Shown: positions 20,326-28,873, numbered from the stretch's first letter. The stretch: 64,000 nt of DNA from Clostridia bacterium (GCA_017414965.1 JAFQJL010000007.1:50386-114385); one strand, 5' to 3'. Translations and numbers: made by a program. The notes: a model not told the origin generated them from the letters alone.

Positions 20326-20979
20326 TTACGGGTACGGACGCGTTTTCAAAATAAACTGCGCCGAGGATTTGTGATTGGTTTCGGTGTGTCCCTCCACCAC
20401 GTCCGAGGAGGAGAGCACGTACGCTACCGTTTGAATCAAGATGTGCAGATCCATTCGCCAGCTGGCGTGACGAGCGTAGTAGCCGTCCATCATTGCCTTT
20501 TTCGGCGCTTTTAAGTTATCGCGTCCGTTGATCTGCGCCCAGCCGGTCAGACCGGGGCGAACCGACTCCGCGCCGTGTAGCTTGCGCAGGTGGATCAGCT
20601 CCATTTCCTCCGGAATGATGGGGCGGGGACCCACGATGCTCATATCGCCGAACAGAATGTTGATCAGCTGCGGCAGTTCGTCTAAGCTGGTCTTGCGCAG
20701 AAAACTGCCCACCGGCGAGATATACAGCGACGCTTCCAAATCGCAGGTGGCCACGTTACTGGGTGCATCCTTGGTCATAGTGCGATATTTGAAACAGCGG
20801 AACGGCCTTCCGCCGCGACCGATGCGCGTCTGCACGAACAGCGGAGAGGCCTTGGTATCCACCGCGGCCACGATCGCCAGTATCACAAAGATCGGCGAAA
20901 ACACCACCAGCGCACACAGCGAGATCAAAAAATCCGCGATGCGTTTGGTGATCTGATAGACCCAATAACGCGTATACAC
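20326..20979 (-). CDS. Polyprenyl-phosphate sugar-1-phosphate transferase
   Basis: A 217-residue bacterial sugar transferase (WcaJ/PglC/EpsL type, Pfam Bac_transf). It moves a sugar-1-phosphate from a UDP-sugar to undecaprenyl phosphate, starting assembly of an exopolysaccharide or glycan. The membrane re-entrant helix is at about residues 14-40; conserved FKYRTM, SLDELPQLINILFGDMSIVG, GPRP and RPGLTGWAQINGRD are all present. It stands alone, with no glycosyltransferases nearby. The short form without extra N-terminal helices resembles monotopic PglC-like enzymes. Confidence 0.92.
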   Translation of the reverse strand: MYTRYWVYQITKRIADFLISLCALVVFSPIFVILAIVAAVDTKASPLFVQTRIGRGGRPFRCFKYRTMTKDAPSNVATCDLEASLYISPVGSFLRKTSLDELPQLINILFGDMSIVGPRPIIPEEMELIHLRKLHGAESVRPGLTGWAQINGRDNLKAPKKAMMDGYYARHASWRMDLHILIQTVAYVLSSSDVVEGHTETNHKSSAQFILKTRPYP

Positions 20980-21091
20980 AAAACCCCTCCTTTCGCTTGA
21001 ATTCTTACTTATTATATGTCACAGCCACCCCAAATTCAAGTAACACTTTTGTAATCATTCCACCACCGCTACAAGCAAAACGGCGCGAATT

Positions 21092-21120
21092 TTGACAAAT
21101 TCAATATTATATGGTATAAT
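21092..21120 (+). promoter_or_regulatory. Full-consensus sigma-A promoter of HprK-like cassette
   Basis: TTGACA (21092-21097), 17-base spacer, TATAAT (21115-21120) plus extended -10 TG. Confidence 0.92.
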
Positions 21121-21150
21121 AACCAAAATCGCGAGAGAGGAGAGGCGGCC

Positions 21151-21855
21151 GTGCAATCGTATGTGATAGCAGGACTTCGCGTCCGAATGGCCTGTGAAGG
21201 CCGCACTGAGCGTCAAGCGATCCCGTATCAAGCCGAGTTTGAGGGCGAGCCGGATATTACCATTGACGTGCCGGAAACGGTCGTCGAGAGGGAATGCCGC
21301 GCACATCCGGAGCTGAACGCGGACGATTGGCGTTACCTGCTTACCGGCAAGCAATTTGCCGGCGGACTGCTGGATCACAACGGATTGGTGCTGCACGCCT
21401 CGGCGGTGGTCGTGGACGGACAAGCCTACCTGTTTGCCGCGCCGTCCGGTGGCGGTAAAAGCACCCACACGAAGCTGTGGCTGGAGATGTTTCCGCAGGC
21501 GTTTATTCTAAACGACGACAAACCGGCTCTCCGATTGGATGAAAGCGGGAACTGGCAGGTGTACGGCACGCCGTGGAGTGGCACCGAGGACATCAGTCGC
21601 AACGCATCCGCCCCGCTTGCCGGCATCTGTTTTCTGGACAAAGGCGAGGAGGATTGCATTGTTCCGGCGGACGACGGCGAGGCGGCCGTTCGTTTGTACG
21701 AGCAGGCTTCTCGGCTTCGGCAGGAGCAGCAGATGTCGCAGATGCTTTCGCTGATCGATCGGCTGATCGCCGATGTTCCCCTCTATCAGATGACCTGTAC
21801 CATAACACCAAACGCCGCGCAGATGTCCTATCGGGCGATGCAAGGAGGAAAATGA
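21151..21855 (+). CDS. HPr-kinase-like/PEP-carboxykinase-like P-loop protein
   Basis: A 234-residue protein with the fold pattern of the HPr kinase/PEP carboxykinase group: LVLHASAVVVDGQAYLFAAP (79-98), P-loop APSGGGKST (97-105), then ILNDDKPAL (118-126), the Asp-Asp region that binds Mg. Such small HprK-like proteins are found beside RiPP precursor and PqqD-like genes and elsewhere, with mostly unknown substrates. It is not the regulatory HPr kinase HprK, which is longer with a different N-terminal domain. Start is GTG after GAGGAGAGG. Its stop overlaps the next gene's ATG by four bases. No peptide-modification genes are seen nearby. Confidence 0.8.
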   Translation: MQSYVIAGLRVRMACEGRTERQAIPYQAEFEGEPDITIDVPETVVERECRAHPELNADDWRYLLTGKQFAGGLLDHNGLVLHASAVVVDGQAYLFAAPSGGGKSTHTKLWLEMFPQAFILNDDKPALRLDESGNWQVYGTPWSGTEDISRNASAPLAGICFLDKGEEDCIVPADDGEAAVRLYEQASRLRQEQQMSQMLSLIDRLIADVPLYQMTCTITPNAAQMSYRAMQGGK

Positions 21856-22565
21856 CTATGAATGAACAACCGATCGCTCACGAGGGAGCGGAAACTCCCG
21901 AGGTGACGGAAAAACCGGTTTCGAAATTTGAGGAGATCACCGCCAAATTACTGGGCTTTTATAATTATTCCATCGTGGCCACGCTGGTTGGCTTGGCGGT
22001 CAGTATGCTGGGCATTTGCTTCTCGGTCTTTTGGCCGTTGCCGCAGGTATCGGTCTATTGCCTGCTGATTGCCGGTGCCATTCACCTGATGGACGGCAAG
22101 ATCGCCAAAACCAAGATGCTCACGCCGGAAGAAGCCGGCTTTGGTCGGACGCTGGATCTGATCAGCGATTTTTCGGCGTTTGTGCTGCTGCCGTTGGCGA
22201 TCGGCTTTGCCTCCGGTATGGAAACGGCGTGGTTTTTGCCGTTTTTGCTGATCTATCTGCTGGCGGGCTTGATCCGCTTGTGCTACCTGTTTGTCACCGA
22301 TGCGGAGCGCAAGGAGACCGGCGGTCGTCACCGTCAGGTGCATATCGGATTGCCGGTTGGCTCGGTTTCGTTGATTTTGCCACTGTTTTACTTGCTTCGC
22401 GGCGCGATGCCGTTGGTGTTTCCGTGGCTGCTGGGCCTGCTGATGCTGGCGCTGTCCTTCGGCTTCCTGTGGCGGTTTAAGATGAACAAGGTCGGCATCA
22501 AGGGTATGATGGTATACCTGCTGATCGGCATTGTCGAAATGGTATTGCTCGCGATCCTCGCTTAA
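21852..22565 (+). CDS. CDP-alcohol phosphatidyltransferase-like membrane protein (PssA-like) with altered active-site motif
   Basis: A 237-residue protein with about six membrane helices after a 30-residue polar N-terminus. The CDP-alcohol phosphotransferase motif D-xx-DG-xx-AR...G-xxx-D-xxx-D appears as H78-LM-D81-G-KI-A-K86, then G98-RTL-D102-LIS-D106. Three of the four metal-binding Asp are kept, but the first is His and the Arg is Lys. The spacing resembles phosphatidylserine synthases of clostridia. It may be a diverged enzyme with a different substrate or an inactive relative. AGGAGGAAA precedes the ATG, which overlaps the upstream stop (ATGA), so it is translationally coupled to the HprK-like gene. 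Confidence 0.78.
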   Translation: MTMNEQPIAHEGAETPEVTEKPVSKFEEITAKLLGFYNYSIVATLVGLAVSMLGICFSVFWPLPQVSVYCLLIAGAIHLMDGKIAKTKMLTPEEAGFGRTLDLISDFSAFVLLPLAIGFASGMETAWFLPFLLIYLLAGLIRLCYLFVTDAERKETGGRHRQVHIGLPVGSVSLILPLFYLLRGAMPLVFPWLLGLLMLALSFGFLWRFKMNKVGIKGMMVYLLIGIVEMVLLAILA

Positions 22566-22574
22566 TAGCATAAC

Positions 22575-22613
22575 AAAAAAGCGGACTGTCTAACCGGACA
22601 GTCCGCTTTTTTT
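22575..22613. terminator. Bidirectional intrinsic terminator
   Basis: AAAAAAGCGGACTGTC / GACAGTCCGCTTTTTT with a six-base loop, separating the cassette from the convergent mscL. Confidence 0.92.
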
Positions 22614-22622
22614 GTTTGTCGA

Positions 22623-23129
22623 TCATTCCACTTCCGAGGTGCAATGCGGGCAGCGTGTCGCTTCGATCGCGATCTCGCTGCGGCAATAGGCGCAGATCTT
22701 GGTGGTGGGGGCGGCCGGCTCTTCCACAACCGGTTTCTTGCCCAGAGAGGTCAGCTTATTGATACCCTTGACCAAGAAGAACACGATGACCGCCATAATG
22801 AGGAAATCAATCACCGCCGTGATAAACGTACCGTACGCAAACACCGTGGCACCGGCGGCGGTGGCATCGGCAGCAGTCGCGATCGGCGTACCGGCGAGGA
22901 TCGCCGCGTCGATCAGTTCCTGCCCTTTCAGCACCACGAACTGCTCGTTAAAGTTGACACCGCCGGTCACCAGACCGATAAACGGCATGATCAGATCGTT
23001 GACCGCCGAGGTCACGATTTTTTGGAACGCGCCGCCGACGATCACGCCGACTGCCAGATCCAGCACATTTCCGCGCATTACAAAAGCCTTAAATTCTTGC
23101 AAAATCTGAGAGGTTTTCTTATCACTCAT
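22623..23129 (-). CDS. mscL: Large-conductance mechanosensitive channel with C-terminal zinc ribbon
   Basis: A 168-residue MscL: opens under membrane tension to release solutes at osmotic downshock. The N-terminal amphipathic helix and first pore helix read FKAFVMRGNVLDLAVGVIVG (13-32), and the second membrane helix is at about 100-120. Typical MscL is about 130-150 residues; here the tail after the second helix ends in a CxxC...CxxC zinc ribbon (C146, C149, C160, C163) in place of the usual C-terminal helix bundle sequence. Its start overlaps the end of the exonuclease gene by eight bases with AAGGAG upstream. Last gene of the alaS operon. Confidence 0.93.
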   Translation of the reverse strand: MSDKKTSQILQEFKAFVMRGNVLDLAVGVIVGGAFQKIVTSAVNDLIMPFIGLVTGGVNFNEQFVVLKGQELIDAAILAGTPIATAADATAAGATVFAYGTFITAVIDFLIMAVIVFFLVKGINKLTSLGKKPVVEEPAAPTTKICAYCRSEIAIEATRCPHCTSEVE

Positions 23130-24012
23130 GGGATTCCACTCCTTGTGTTATAGTTTCCGGCTCGGCCGGTTTGGGAACTTTTTCGGTGAGCTTGCGCTTG
23201 ACGGCAACACCCTCGTACTTTTTCTTGATCGCCACGCGCGCGGTGTATTCTTTTCCGCAGCCGGGGCAGGGCATTTCCGCAAAAAAGCTCTGGTTAAAAA
23301 ATCGCCAATCCTTTTTGGGCTTTAATCTCCGGTGGCACGCCGGACACCGAAACGACAGATGCTCCCGCTTGACCGCCGGATCGTGAATATCGCGGATGAT
23401 GTACGCCTTAAAGGTGATCCGTTTGTAAAACTCCTCGTCTGCCGGTCGGAGAAATTTGACAAAACTTTCCGGCTCGTACAGCTTGGCTAACACCCGTGCG
23501 GTCATCTCGCTGTCGTCCTGCGCACGATGCGCGGTCAATCCCTCGTCCGAGATGCCCAGCATATCGCAGGCGCGGCTTAAGCCTACCTGCTGATTTTTCT
23601 CGCATTCCATATGCTGCTGACAATAGGCCTGCGCATCGGCGTAGCTGTGCAGCCACGGGATGTGCGTCCGCTTGAAGAAATAGCGGTAATTCTCCACCAA
23701 CACCAGCAGATCGGTGGTTGACCACGTAAGCAACACCGTCGGCTCACCGCCGATCCATTCGGTCAACTGCTGCATAGCCTCCTCAAACGAGAGGCCGTCC
23801 TTGAGCTCGTCGGCCTCGATGCCGGTCAGATCGGTCACCAGATGGGTGAGCTTTTTGCTGACTACCGGTCGGATCATCGCGTGAAAGCCGTCGATCTTCT
23901 GCATACGCTCATCCAGCATAGTCGCGCCGATCTCGATGATTTCGTTAAAATAACCGTGTGCTTTTTTGGACCAAGAACCGTTCCATTCCAGGTCCATTAC
24001 CATATACTTCAC
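23122..24012 (-). CDS. DEDDh-family 3'-5' exonuclease with zinc-binding C-terminal domain
   Basis: A 296-residue exonuclease of the KapD/ERI-1-like DEDDh group. Metal ligands are visible as D7 and E9 (MDLEWN), D101 and H162-xxx-D166 (AHRAQDD). After the nuclease fold, residues about 225-262 contain FRCPACHRRL and MPCPGCGKEY, two CxxC knuckles forming a zinc ribbon, followed by a basic tail. Substrate (RNA or DNA) is not known. It starts three bases after the HIT gene stop and overlaps mscL, tightly inside the operon. Confidence 0.88.
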   Translation of the reverse strand: MKYMVMDLEWNGSWSKKAHGYFNEIIEIGATMLDERMQKIDGFHAMIRPVVSKKLTHLVTDLTGIEADELKDGLSFEEAMQQLTEWIGGEPTVLLTWSTTDLLVLVENYRYFFKRTHIPWLHSYADAQAYCQQHMECEKNQQVGLSRACDMLGISDEGLTAHRAQDDSEMTARVLAKLYEPESFVKFLRPADEEFYKRITFKAYIIRDIHDPAVKREHLSFRCPACHRRLKPKKDWRFFNQSFFAEMPCPGCGKEYTARVAIKKKYEGVAVKRKLTEKVPKPAEPETITQGVESHE

Positions 24013-24015
24013 GTG

Positions 24016-24354
24016 TTACCCCATTTCCCCAAGGCGTCGTCCGCCGAGGATGTGAAAATGCAGGTGGGGGATGGTCTGACCGGCATCCTCGCCGTTGTTG
24101 CTGACGATGCGGTAATCGGAGATGCCGACCTCCTTGGCAATCTGCGGAATCACCTCAAAGATATGCGCCACCGTGTCGGCGTTTTCCGCGTTGATGTCGC
24201 GAACACCGTCAGCGATATGCGCTTTCGGGATCACCACGATATGCACCGGCGCTTGCGGCGCAATATCGTAAAACGCGAGTACGCGATCATCCTCAAACGC
24301 TTTGTTGCTCGGAATCTCACCGGCCGCAATTTTGCAAAACAGACAATTTTCCAT
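24016..24354 (-). CDS. HIT-family (HINT-type) nucleotide hydrolase
   Basis: A 112-residue histidine-triad protein. The catalytic HLHFHIL is at residues 97-103 (His-x-His-x-His), and CLFCKIAAGEIPS at 4-16 carries the two Cys of a HINT-type zinc site. HINT proteins hydrolyse adenylyl-amidates, including lysyl- or aminoacyl-adenylates, and so suit the position directly after alaS (14-base gap). Full length. Confidence 0.93.
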   Translation of the reverse strand: MENCLFCKIAAGEIPSNKAFEDDRVLAFYDIAPQAPVHIVVIPKAHIADGVRDINAENADTVAHIFEVIPQIAKEVGISDYRIVSNNGEDAGQTIPHLHFHILGGRRLGEMG

Positions 24355-24368
24355 CTAGGTCATCCTCC

Positions 24369-26996
24369 TCACATCGCGGCCAACGCTTCGGCGGCCGCCG
24401 CTTTCGCATCTTCCAACTTGCCGACGTCCTTGCCGGCGCCCATCGCCTGATCCGGACGTCCGCCGCCCTTGCCGCCGCACGCGGCAGTCGCGGCTTTGAT
24501 GAGGTTGCCGGCGTGCGCACCGGCCTTGACCGCCTCTGCCGAGCAGACGCAAGCCAGACTGAGCGCCTCGGCGGTCTTGCCGATCAGCAACACCACCGAG
24601 CCTTCCGGCATCGTGCCTTTGACGCGATCGGCCATGGTACGGAGAGCGCCGCCCTCGACACCCTCAAATACCGCCACTGCAAATTGTACCGATCCAATGG
24701 TGACCGCATCTTTAAGCAGATCGCCGAGCTGCGCGGCCGCCAACTTGGATTCGGCTGCTTCCAGTTCCCGACGAGTCGCGTACAACTCGTTCATCAACTG
24801 CTCCGCACGATGCGCCAGATCGGCAGCGGAATTGGCCTTGATCGCTGCCGCCGTGCTCGAAATCAGCGCCTGCTGTTCGGCAATAAACGCCAGCGAATTG
24901 ACGCCGGTGATCGCTTCGATGCGGCGCACACCGGCCGCCACCGACGATTCGCCGAGAATGTGGAACAGACCGAGCTGACCGATGTTGGCCACGTGGGTAC
25001 CGCCGCACAGTTCTACCGAGACCGCCGGTACGTTGACCACGCGGACGATATCGCCGTACTTTTCTCCAAACAACGCCATCGCGCCCATTGCGCGCGCCTC
25101 GTCGATCGGCATTTCACGCACGTCGGTGGCCGTGGCGCCGAGGATCCAACGGTTGACTTTTGCCTCGACCGCTTGAATTTCCTCCGCCGTCATTGCCTGG
25201 AAATGCGTAAAGTCAAAGCGCACGCGGTTGCCGTCTACCAACTGACCGGCCTGCTCAACGTGCGTGCCCAGCACTTCACGCAGAGCCGCTTGCAACAGGT
25301 GGGCGGCGGTGTGGTTGCGCATGATCGCCTCGCGACGCTCGATGTCCAGCGTCACCGTGACGGTGTCGCCGACCGACAGCGTGCCCTCGGTCACCTTGAC
25401 CGAGTGGAGAATGACGTTTTGATGATTTCTCTTGGTGTTGACCACGCTCGCCGTGCCGTTTGCGGAGGAAAGGGTGGCCGTATCGCCCACCTGACCGCCG
25501 CTTTCGGCGTAGCAGGGAGTGTCGTCCAACACCACAACGACGTCTGCGCCGCTTTCAACAGCGGTGACGCGCGTCTCGTTTTCAACGATCGCGAGCACCT
25601 TGGCTTCGGCGGTCATATCGGTGTACCCGACAAACGTCGTAGCAGACATATCCGCCACCATATCCGCCTGACCGAGCCACGCGTCCGCACCCGCATTCTT
25701 GCGGGCGTTGCGCGCACGCTCGCGCTGCTCCAGCATCAGCTTGCGGAAGGTCTCCTCGTCGGCGGTCATGCCGCGCTCGGCGAGGATCTCCTTGGTCAGA
25801 TCCAGCGGGAAACCGTACGTGTCATACAGACGGAACGCCTCGTCGCCGGACAGCACCGAGCCGTCGGCGGCGTCCATCATCTCGGAGAGGATCTGCAAGC
25901 CTTGATCGATGGTTTTGGCGAAGTTTTCCTCTTCGACGTTGATGAGCTTGAGGATCATATCCTGCTTGTCACGCAGTTCGGGGTAAGAGTTTTCGTTGCA
26001 ATCGATGACCACTTTGGCCACTTCGCCGAGGAAGCAACCCGAAATGCCCAGCAATCGTCCGTGGCGCGCGGCGCGACGGAGCAAACGGCGCAGCACGTAG
26101 CCGCGGCCTTCGTTGGAGGGCATCACGCCGTCGCCGATCATAAAAGTGCAGGAGCGCACGTGGTCGGTAATGACGCGAAGCGAGATATCCTGCTTTTTAT
26201 TGTCGCCGTAACGGATGTTGGCGATGTCGCAGATCTTTTGCATAATGGTCTGCACGGTGTCCACGAGGAACAGGTTGTCCACGTCCTGCATCACGCAGGC
26301 CAAGCGTTCCAGACCCATACCGGTGTCGATATTGGGATGCTCCAGCGGGGTATAGGTGCCCTTGCCGTCCGACTCAAATTGCGAAAATACCACGTTCCAG
26401 AACTCGATATAGCGATCGCACTCGCAGCCCGGCTTGCAATCCGGCGAACCGCAGCCGTGCTCCGGACCGCGATCGAAGTAGATCTCCGAGCAGGGACCGC
26501 AAGGACCTTCGCCGTGCTCCCAGAAATTGTCCGCCTTGCCCAGTCGCACGATGTGCGCCGGATCCAAGCCGACCTTTTCGGTCCAGATCTTACACGACTC
26601 CTCGTCGTCCAGATAAATGGTCGCCCACAGACGATCCTTGGGCATTTTCAGCACTTCGGTGCAGAATTCCCACGCCCACGGGATCGCTTCCTCCTTGAAA
26701 TAATCGCCGAAGGAGAAGTTGCCGAGCATCTCAAAAAACGTACCGTGACGGTCGGTCACGCCGACGTTTTCGATATCGCCGGTGCGGATGCATTTCTGGC
26801 AGGTGGTCACGCGACCGTTCGGCGGCGTGATCTCACCGGTAAAATACTTTTTCATCGGCGCCATGCCGGAGTTGATAAGCAGCAAGCTCTTATCGCCCTT
26901 CGGCACGAGCGAAAACGAGGGCAGACGCAGGTGCGCCTTGCTCTCAAAATACGACAGATACGCCTCGCGTAATTGGTTCAATCCCATCCATTCCAT
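24369..26996 (-). CDS. alaS: Alanine--tRNA ligase
   Basis: An 875-residue alanyl-tRNA synthetase with all parts: class II catalytic core (MAPMKKYFTGEITPP near residue 47, RVTTCQKCIRTGDIENVG), tRNA-recognition region, the editing domain with NHTAAHLLQAALREV (HxxxH zinc/editing motif) and CGGTHVANIGQLG, and the C-terminal oligomerisation/DHHA1 domain ending AMGAGKDVGKLEDA. Frames starting at 27008 have the AAAGG site touching the ATG; the ATG at 26996 is placed 12 bases from it and matches family length, so it is preferred. A T-box leader precedes it, so expression rises when tRNA-Ala is uncharged. Confidence 0.96.
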   Translation of the reverse strand: MEWMGLNQLREAYLSYFESKAHLRLPSFSLVPKGDKSLLLINSGMAPMKKYFTGEITPPNGRVTTCQKCIRTGDIENVGVTDRHGTFFEMLGNFSFGDYFKEEAIPWAWEFCTEVLKMPKDRLWATIYLDDEESCKIWTEKVGLDPAHIVRLGKADNFWEHGEGPCGPCSEIYFDRGPEHGCGSPDCKPGCECDRYIEFWNVVFSQFESDGKGTYTPLEHPNIDTGMGLERLACVMQDVDNLFLVDTVQTIMQKICDIANIRYGDNKKQDISLRVITDHVRSCTFMIGDGVMPSNEGRGYVLRRLLRRAARHGRLLGISGCFLGEVAKVVIDCNENSYPELRDKQDMILKLINVEEENFAKTIDQGLQILSEMMDAADGSVLSGDEAFRLYDTYGFPLDLTKEILAERGMTADEETFRKLMLEQRERARNARKNAGADAWLGQADMVADMSATTFVGYTDMTAEAKVLAIVENETRVTAVESGADVVVVLDDTPCYAESGGQVGDTATLSSANGTASVVNTKRNHQNVILHSVKVTEGTLSVGDTVTVTLDIERREAIMRNHTAAHLLQAALREVLGTHVEQAGQLVDGNRVRFDFTHFQAMTAEEIQAVEAKVNRWILGATATDVREMPIDEARAMGAMALFGEKYGDIVRVVNVPAVSVELCGGTHVANIGQLGLFHILGESSVAAGVRRIEAITGVNSLAFIAEQQALISSTAAAIKANSAADLAHRAEQLMNELYATRRELEAAESKLAAAQLGDLLKDAVTIGSVQFAVAVFEGVEGGALRTMADRVKGTMPEGSVVLLIGKTAEALSLACVCSAEAVKAGAHAGNLIKAATAACGGKGGGRPDQAMGAGKDVGKLEDAKAAAAEALAAM

Positions 26997-27009
26997 GTGT
27001 GCAAACATC

Positions 27010-27254
27010 CTTTCTAAAATAAAAATAGCTTCCGCCCCTCATCATTGGGACGAAAGCAACTCCGTGGTACCACCCAAATTGCGACCGATCGGTCGCCACT
27101 TGTCACTCCGATAACGGGGAGCAGACGCCGCTCATTACAGCGGGACTCGGGAATGGCGCTTTGCCTTTTGCATCGAACGACCTTTCAGCCTGAGAGCCGT
27201 TCTCTCTGGGAGCAGACGGGCAAATGGGTTCCGTCAACGTCACGTATTTATACT
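27010..27254 (-). promoter_or_regulatory. T-box leader (tRNA-Ala) of alaS operon
   Basis: Minus strand: a stem I with the AGAGAG...GGCTGAAAG distal region; a likely specifier GCC (Ala) ten bases before CCCGAGT-type sequence; the T-box GGGTGGTACCACGG (27062-27075 complement); and a terminator stem at 27028-27057 (GCTTTCGTCCC / GGGGCGGAAGC) followed by a T-rich run. Uncharged tRNA-Ala should favour the antiterminator. Confidence 0.9.
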
Positions 27255-27261
27255 ATAATGT

Positions 27262-27290
27262 AGTATAACCGCCAAATCGAATTTTGTCAA
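27262..27290 (-). promoter_or_regulatory. Sigma-A promoter of alaS operon
   Basis: Minus strand TTGACA (27285-27290), 17-base spacer, TATACT (27262-27267). Confidence 0.88.
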
Positions 27291-27301
27291 CCCTCTTTTG
27301 C

Positions 27302-27330
27302 TTGCAAGAAACGGGTTTTTGTGGTACAAT
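27302..27330 (+). promoter_or_regulatory. Sigma-A promoter of YgjP-like gene
   Basis: TTGCAA (27302-27307), 17-base spacer, TACAAT (27325-27330) with extended -10 TG. Confidence 0.8.
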
Positions 27331-27359
27331 GATACCATTCCGATGAAAGAGGAACGGCT

Positions 27360-27901
27360 ATGGATTATCGCTTGTTGCGCGCTCATCGCAAAACGGTGGC
27401 GCTGAAAATCGATCCGACGGATCTGTCGCTAACCGTATGGCGCCGTGGTGGATGCCCAAACGCGATATTGAGGCGTTTGTCTGTCGCCACGAGTCGTGGG
27501 TGGAACGGCATCGCGCGATGCTGGCGGAACGCCGTCGACGCGAAGCCGCCGTCAGCGAAGCGGACGTTGTGCGCTGGAAAGAGCGTGCTCGCCGCATTTT
27601 GCCCGAAAAGATCGCGCATTACGCGGCGATCATGGGCGTGAAGCCCACCGGATTTCGTGTAACCTCCGCGCAAAAGCGATTTGGCAGCTGTTCGGGAAAA
27701 AACAGCTTGTGCTTTTCCTATCGATTGATGGCGTATCCGGAGGAGGCGATTGACTACGTGGTCGTACATGAACTGGCGCATATCCGCCACCACGACCACA
27801 GTCGCGCGTTTTATGCGACGGTGGCGTCGGTCCTGCCGGATTATAAAAAACGAGAGCGGCTGTTAAAACAACCGCTCCCGGAGCTTATTTTGGATGATTG
27901 A
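27360..27901 (+). pseudogene. YgjP-type zinc metalloprotease (DUF45) split by a one-base frameshift
   Basis: The N-terminal part starts at 27360 with a good ribosome site (AAAGAGGAACGGCT) and reads LRAHRKTVALKIDPTDLSLTV, the usual YgjP beginning. At about 27438 the frame breaks: the family continuation APWWMPKRDIEAFV is found in the next frame, which then runs unbroken to 27901. One base appears to be missing after GTA. The C-terminal part keeps the whole protease signature VVHELAHIRHHDHSRAFY (HExxH plus third His) and the SCSGKNSLCFSYRL segment. Promoter and ribosome site are intact, so this is either a very recent mutation, a sequencing error, or a recoding site. No ribosome site precedes the ATG at 27437. 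Confidence 0.78.
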
Positions 27902-28841
27902 CCACGTTGGTGGGATGCCCGTCTAACCAGTTTTGCAGGTTGTCGCACACGATGCCCATCAACCGCGAACGCGTTTCAAACGGCGCCCACGCCACGTGCG
28001 GCGTCAGCGTGATCCCGGGAACACCGAGCAACGGACATCCCTCCACCATCGGTTCGGCGTGCAGCACGTCGACTGCCGCACCGGACAAACGACCGCTTCT
28101 CACGGCGTCTGCCAGCGCCTGCTCGTCGACGATCGGACCGCGGGCGGTGTTGACAAAGTATGCGCCCGGTTTGCAGGCGGCGAACGCCGCGGCATCAAAC
28201 TTGTTGTGGCTCTGCTCGTTTAACGGCGCGTGTACGCTGATAAAATCCGATTGCGCCAGCAACTCCTCAAACGAAACGGCTTGGGTGCCGTCGCTCGGGG
28301 CGGTACGCGTGTGTACCAGCACCCGCATACCAAAGGCGCGCGCAATGGTGGCAACCGCCTTGCCGATGTGTCCGTATCCAAATAACCCCAGCGTTTTGCC
28401 GGCGAGCTCCATCGTGAGGCACACAAACGGCGAAAAGGTGGGTGAACGGAGCCAACCACCGTCTTGCACAAAGCGATCGTATTCGCCCACGCGGCTGGCG
28501 TGTTCAAGAATGAGCGCAAAGGTATGCTGCGCGACCGCGTCGGTGGAATAACTGCCGGCGTTGCATACGGTGATGCCGTGTTGATCGGCGTAATCCAGAT
28601 CGACGTTGTTGTAGCCGGTGGCAAACAACCCCACGTATTTCAAATGCGTCGCCTTGCGAAGCGAGCGCTCGTCTAAGATGGTCTTGTTGCACAAGATCAC
28701 GTCCGCCTCTGCCACGCGATCGACAAACTCCTCCGGCGAGGAGAGCGTATACGGCACCACGCGTCCGAATTTTTCAAAAATCGATGCGGAGATATCGCCG
28801 TTGGTGATGGTCTGCCAATCGGGCATCACAATGGTCAACAT
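27885..28841 (-). CDS. D-isomer-specific 2-hydroxyacid dehydrogenase (glycerate dehydrogenase-like)
   Basis: A 318-residue NAD-dependent dehydrogenase. The Rossmann loop is GLFGYGHIGKAVA; the catalytic Arg sits in VNTARGPIVDEQAL, and the catalytic His in LTPHVAWAPFETRSRL, a form typical of glycerate/hydroxypyruvate dehydrogenases. It reduces a 2-keto acid to the D-2-hydroxy acid; hydroxypyruvate is likely but not proven. An upstream TTG at 28850 is possible, but the AAAGGAG site is nine bases before the ATG at 28841. Its 3' end overlaps the convergent YgjP-like gene by 17 bases. Confidence 0.9.
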   Translation of the reverse strand: MLTIVMPDWQTITNGDISASIFEKFGRVVPYTLSSPEEFVDRVAEADVILCNKTILDERSLRKATHLKYVGLFATGYNNVDLDYADQHGITVCNAGSYSTDAVAQHTFALILEHASRVGEYDRFVQDGGWLRSPTFSPFVCLTMELAGKTLGLFGYGHIGKAVATIARAFGMRVLVHTRTAPSDGTQAVSFEELLAQSDFISVHAPLNEQSHNKFDAAAFAACKPGAYFVNTARGPIVDEQALADAVRSGRLSGAAVDVLHAEPMVEGCPLLGVPGITLTPHVAWAPFETRSRLMGIVCDNLQNWLDGHPTNVVNHPK

Positions 28842-28873
28842 AAAAAACAACTCCTTTGGAATGAGGGATAAAT

